Assembly: GCF_000236905.1 (NCBI RefSeq)
Contig: NC_016530.1
Location: forward strand, 310,001 to 374,000
Direction of reading: 5' to 3'
DNA length: 64,000 nucleotides
Source of the DNA: Tetrapisispora phaffii CBS 4417
Taxonomy: Eukaryota; Ascomycota; Saccharomycetes; Saccharomycetales; Saccharomycetaceae
The notes beneath the pieces are model-generated. The model ran no database searches and was not told where the DNA came from. It worked only from the letters and a program-made list of their open reading frames with translations. The position numbers and the translations under genes were made by a program. Positions 62,204 through 64,000 of the stretch are shown here, in pieces (within the stretch, counting starts at the first letter, position 1; each line of letters opens with the position of its first letter).

Positions 62204-62741
62204 GAGGCCATAATTTGAATTAAAATATTAACAAGATACTTGTTTAATCATTTAGCTTTTTTTATGTAATCTTTATCCAATACAGTACTTTAATAAAATT
62301 ATCACCATATTAACTCTTATGATTATGTTTCCATTTAGATTAGAGCTTGATAAAGTTCCAAAATCTATACTCTGGTGTATAAACTGTATTTAAATCAACC
62401 ATCCATCAACTGCATTATTATTATCGAATGCATTACTGCTCATTGCGGATATCTTCTTATAAGAGTCTGCTTCTTTGACTCAGGGTGAATTACCCGGCAC
62501 CACAGTACTGAGAACAATCGCTATAGCATAAACGATGATATAAAAGGTTCAAAGAAACTTAACCGATGAGGATTCCCATCGTTGTTTAGGCATTCCTATA
62601 GACAAGGTGAGGTCGAAAAGAGTAATTGCTATACCGTCGAAAAATTATACTTGTCCAGAGGGTATATTTATGTGTATTTCGGCGTTACGTTTTCCAATTT
62701 ATCTATCCAATTGAAGATTTTTACAGGAGATTAGGGGAAAA
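62204..62741. promoter_or_regulatory. RPL24-NAT2 intergenic region
   Basis: 538 bases. A Reb1-type TTACCCGG lies at 62490-62497, about 250 bases upstream of the NAT2 ATG, followed by an AT-rich promoter. No gene is seen. Confidence 0.5.
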
Positions 62742-63497
62742 ATGTCACTATTTAGCACTAAACCATTCATATTCCAGAGACACTTTATCAGTACTTTAAC
62801 CAGAGCATTGAAACGTAATGGAAATTTTAATGGGTATAATAATTATATGAAAAAATTTCAAGGAAGTTTCCTTAAGAATTCAACTAGGTTCAGTTCAACT
62901 AAAACAACTGAAAACGCTGCTAAACAAGAAAAAGGTTTAAAAGCTTTGATGCAGAAATATGGTTACTCTGCATTATTTGTTTATTTAAGTATATCCGTCA
63001 TTGATTTACCACTCTCTTTTTTGTTAGTCCATTCTGTTGGTGAAGTGAAAATAAAGCTATATATTAATAGAGCAAAGCAGCTATTTGGTCACGGTAATCC
63101 AAACCAAGAAGAGTATTTGAAAGAGCTGGAAGAGAGCATTGTAAAAAGAGAAGAGGATGTCAGGTCAGGCAAACATGATGAAAAAAGCTACTGGGAAAGA
63201 GTCAAACAAAGCACACTGTTGACCGAATTCATCATTGCATATGGTATCCACAAACTATTAATCGTAGTAAGGGTACCGCTTACTGCAGCTTTGACACCAA
63301 TGACAGTCAGAGTATTAAACAAGCATGGAATAAAACTAGGATCAAATTCCAAAGATTTCTTCAAATCTATCTCAGAAAATACCAAAGTAGGACATAAGAG
63401 TTCAGATCCTAAAGCTCAAGATTTCGTAAAGAACGGTGCTGCAGTCCCAAGACAAAAACAAACAGCGGGACGCAAGTGGTTCAATGGTCTTATGTAA
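62742..63497 (+). CDS. NAT2: Nat2-like mitochondrial DUF1279 protein
   Basis: 251 residues (S. cerevisiae Nat2, YGR147C, is about 288). The N-terminus (FSTKPFIFQRHFISTLTRALKRNG) is basic and amphipathic, a good mitochondrial presequence. The DUF1279/FAM210 domain covers about 66-200: ALMQKYGYSALFVYLSISVIDLPLSFLLV is a membrane segment with the family's typical YG and D. A charged coiled-coil segment (about 118-148) and a second hydrophobic piece (LTEFIIAYGIHKLLIVVRVPLTAALTPMTVRVL, about 160-195) follow. The molecular role of the family is poorly defined, and the N-acetyltransferase name is historical. Adjacency to RPL24 equals RPL24B-NAT2 in S. cerevisiae, which supports the call. Start ATG at 62742. 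Confidence 0.82.
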   Translation: MSLFSTKPFIFQRHFISTLTRALKRNGNFNGYNNYMKKFQGSFLKNSTRFSSTKTTENAAKQEKGLKALMQKYGYSALFVYLSISVIDLPLSFLLVHSVGEVKIKLYINRAKQLFGHGNPNQEEYLKELEESIVKREEDVRSGKHDEKSYWERVKQSTLLTEFIIAYGIHKLLIVVRVPLTAALTPMTVRVLNKHGIKLGSNSKDFFKSISENTKVGHKSSDPKAQDFVKNGAAVPRQKQTAGRKWFNGLM

Positions 63498-64000
63498 TTA
63501 GCAACCCATCTAATAGTCACTGTACATATCCATTAACTAACCTCTATATATATTTATTATTTATACATCTCATACATATCAATTTCTAGTATAGACAACT
63601 AGTCTACTTAGAACGGATATAGGGTTAGGGCTAAAAGCCCGCCCAATTCAGGGTTAATACATCAATTTCCCCCGCAAACCAATTCTTCGCCTGAGCGGAA
63701 AAACCTAATGCGGTCGATGTCCATGGCGAACCCTACGAAGGAAGGGCCCCACTCACGAGAACCACAGCAGATGATGACATAAAATGACAAGCACAAGAGA
63801 CTGAGTGGTCTACCCTGAGTGTCGGTTGAATGCAGCCCTTCAGTATGCATGTTCTATAATCGTAGTGTTTGCTTTTTTGCGAGGCCGGTTGTTTGCTGAA
63901 GTAGAGAGTGTTTTGCTCGAAAGCCATGAGCAGCTTTGGCAGGTTTCCCCACAAAAACGGTCCGCTGTTGCGAACCCTGGGTCGTCCAAGAGTCTGCTGC
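63498..64000. other. Right-end non-coding region with TTAGGG-type motifs
   Basis: 503 bases to the window edge. From about 63610 the sequence becomes much more GC-rich. It holds GGGTTAGGGCT at 63621-63631 and AGGGTTAA at about 63650-63657, which resemble Tbf1 sites. Tbf1 activates snoRNA and some housekeeping promoters in yeasts. An ATGATGA (63771-63777) and CTGA (63801-63804, 63896-63899) are of box C and D type, but I could not match a guide to rRNA. A promoter or ncRNA reaching beyond the edge is possible. Confidence 0.4.
63621..63657. promoter_or_regulatory. Tbf1-like TTAGGG cluster
   Basis: Two GGGTTA-type motifs and one TTAGGGCT within about 40 bases. The Tbf1 consensus is ARCCCTAA. 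The cluster is 125-160 bases downstream of the NAT2 stop, so it most likely serves a gene to the right. Confidence 0.4.

Noticed and set aside
63771..63899. Box C/D snoRNA at the right end
   Set aside because: ATGATGA and CTGA are present, but no terminal stem was seen and the bases before the D-type boxes gave no rRNA match that I could recognise. It is kept only as a possibility in the regional note.

Overview
The window is nuclear chromosomal DNA of a budding yeast of the family Saccharomycetaceae. Coding sequence is compact and mostly intronless. The two spliced protein genes (EFB1, RPL30) have yeast branchpoints (TACTAAC), and nearly every long reading frame is recognisable as an orthologue of a Saccharomyces cerevisiae gene. 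The genus cannot be fixed from this window. Gene order interleaves two S. cerevisiae sister regions around CEN1 and CEN7, and several ancestral neighbours are missing (TAD3, VPS8, NUP60, COG7, PMC1, ALK1/2). That pattern suggests a lineage that went through the whole-genome duplication and then lost duplicates in its own pattern.

Layout. 0-10.7 kb: the 3' end of SWC4, then BUD6 (+), EST2 (-, telomerase reverse transcriptase), NKP2 (-), SFH1 (-) and EFB1 (+, with the U18/snR18 snoRNA in its intron). 10.7-20.6 kb: TFC3 (-), a probable point centromere at about 14.62-14.79 kb, ERG26 (+), RFA1 (-, with MCB cell-cycle sites) and RPN14 (+). 20.6-34.3 kb: tRNA-Ala(UGC), a 2.6 kb non-coding stretch with a GC-rich core, PMA1 (+), SLA1 (+) and LEU1 (-). 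34.3-47.0 kb: a cluster of Leu3-type sites, JAC1 (+), CKB1 (-), GET1 (+), LAA2 (+), STT3 (-), PIB2 (+) and SCT1 (-). 47.0-64 kb: an unrecognised 303-residue gene, PGD1/MED3 (+), TRP5 (+), CWH41 (+), SCW11 (+), tRNA-Phe(GAA) with intron, RPL30 (-, spliced, with its autoregulatory RNA element), RPL24 (+), NAT2 (+), and a GC-rich right end with TTAGGG-type motifs.

Functionally this is core cell biology: telomere and kinetochore (EST2, NKP2, centromere), transcription and chromatin (SWC4, SFH1, TFC3, MED3), DNA replication (RFA1), translation (EFB1, RPL30, RPL24), membrane and ER (PMA1, ERG26, GET1, STT3, CWH41, SCT1), amino acid synthesis (LEU1, TRP5), endocytosis and sorting (SLA1, LAA2), and TORC1/vacuole (PIB2). 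I see no transposon, CRISPR array or clear horizontally acquired cassette. The most informative items are the centromere candidate with its hybrid CEN1/CEN7 synteny, the conserved RNA elements in EFB1 and RPL30, four overlapping CCGGNNCCGG sites by LEU1, the unrecognised gene at 47.5 kb, and the GC-rich non-coding blocks at about 22.1-23.0 and 63.6-64.0 kb. Family lengths and S. cerevisiae comparisons are from memory, not from a search.
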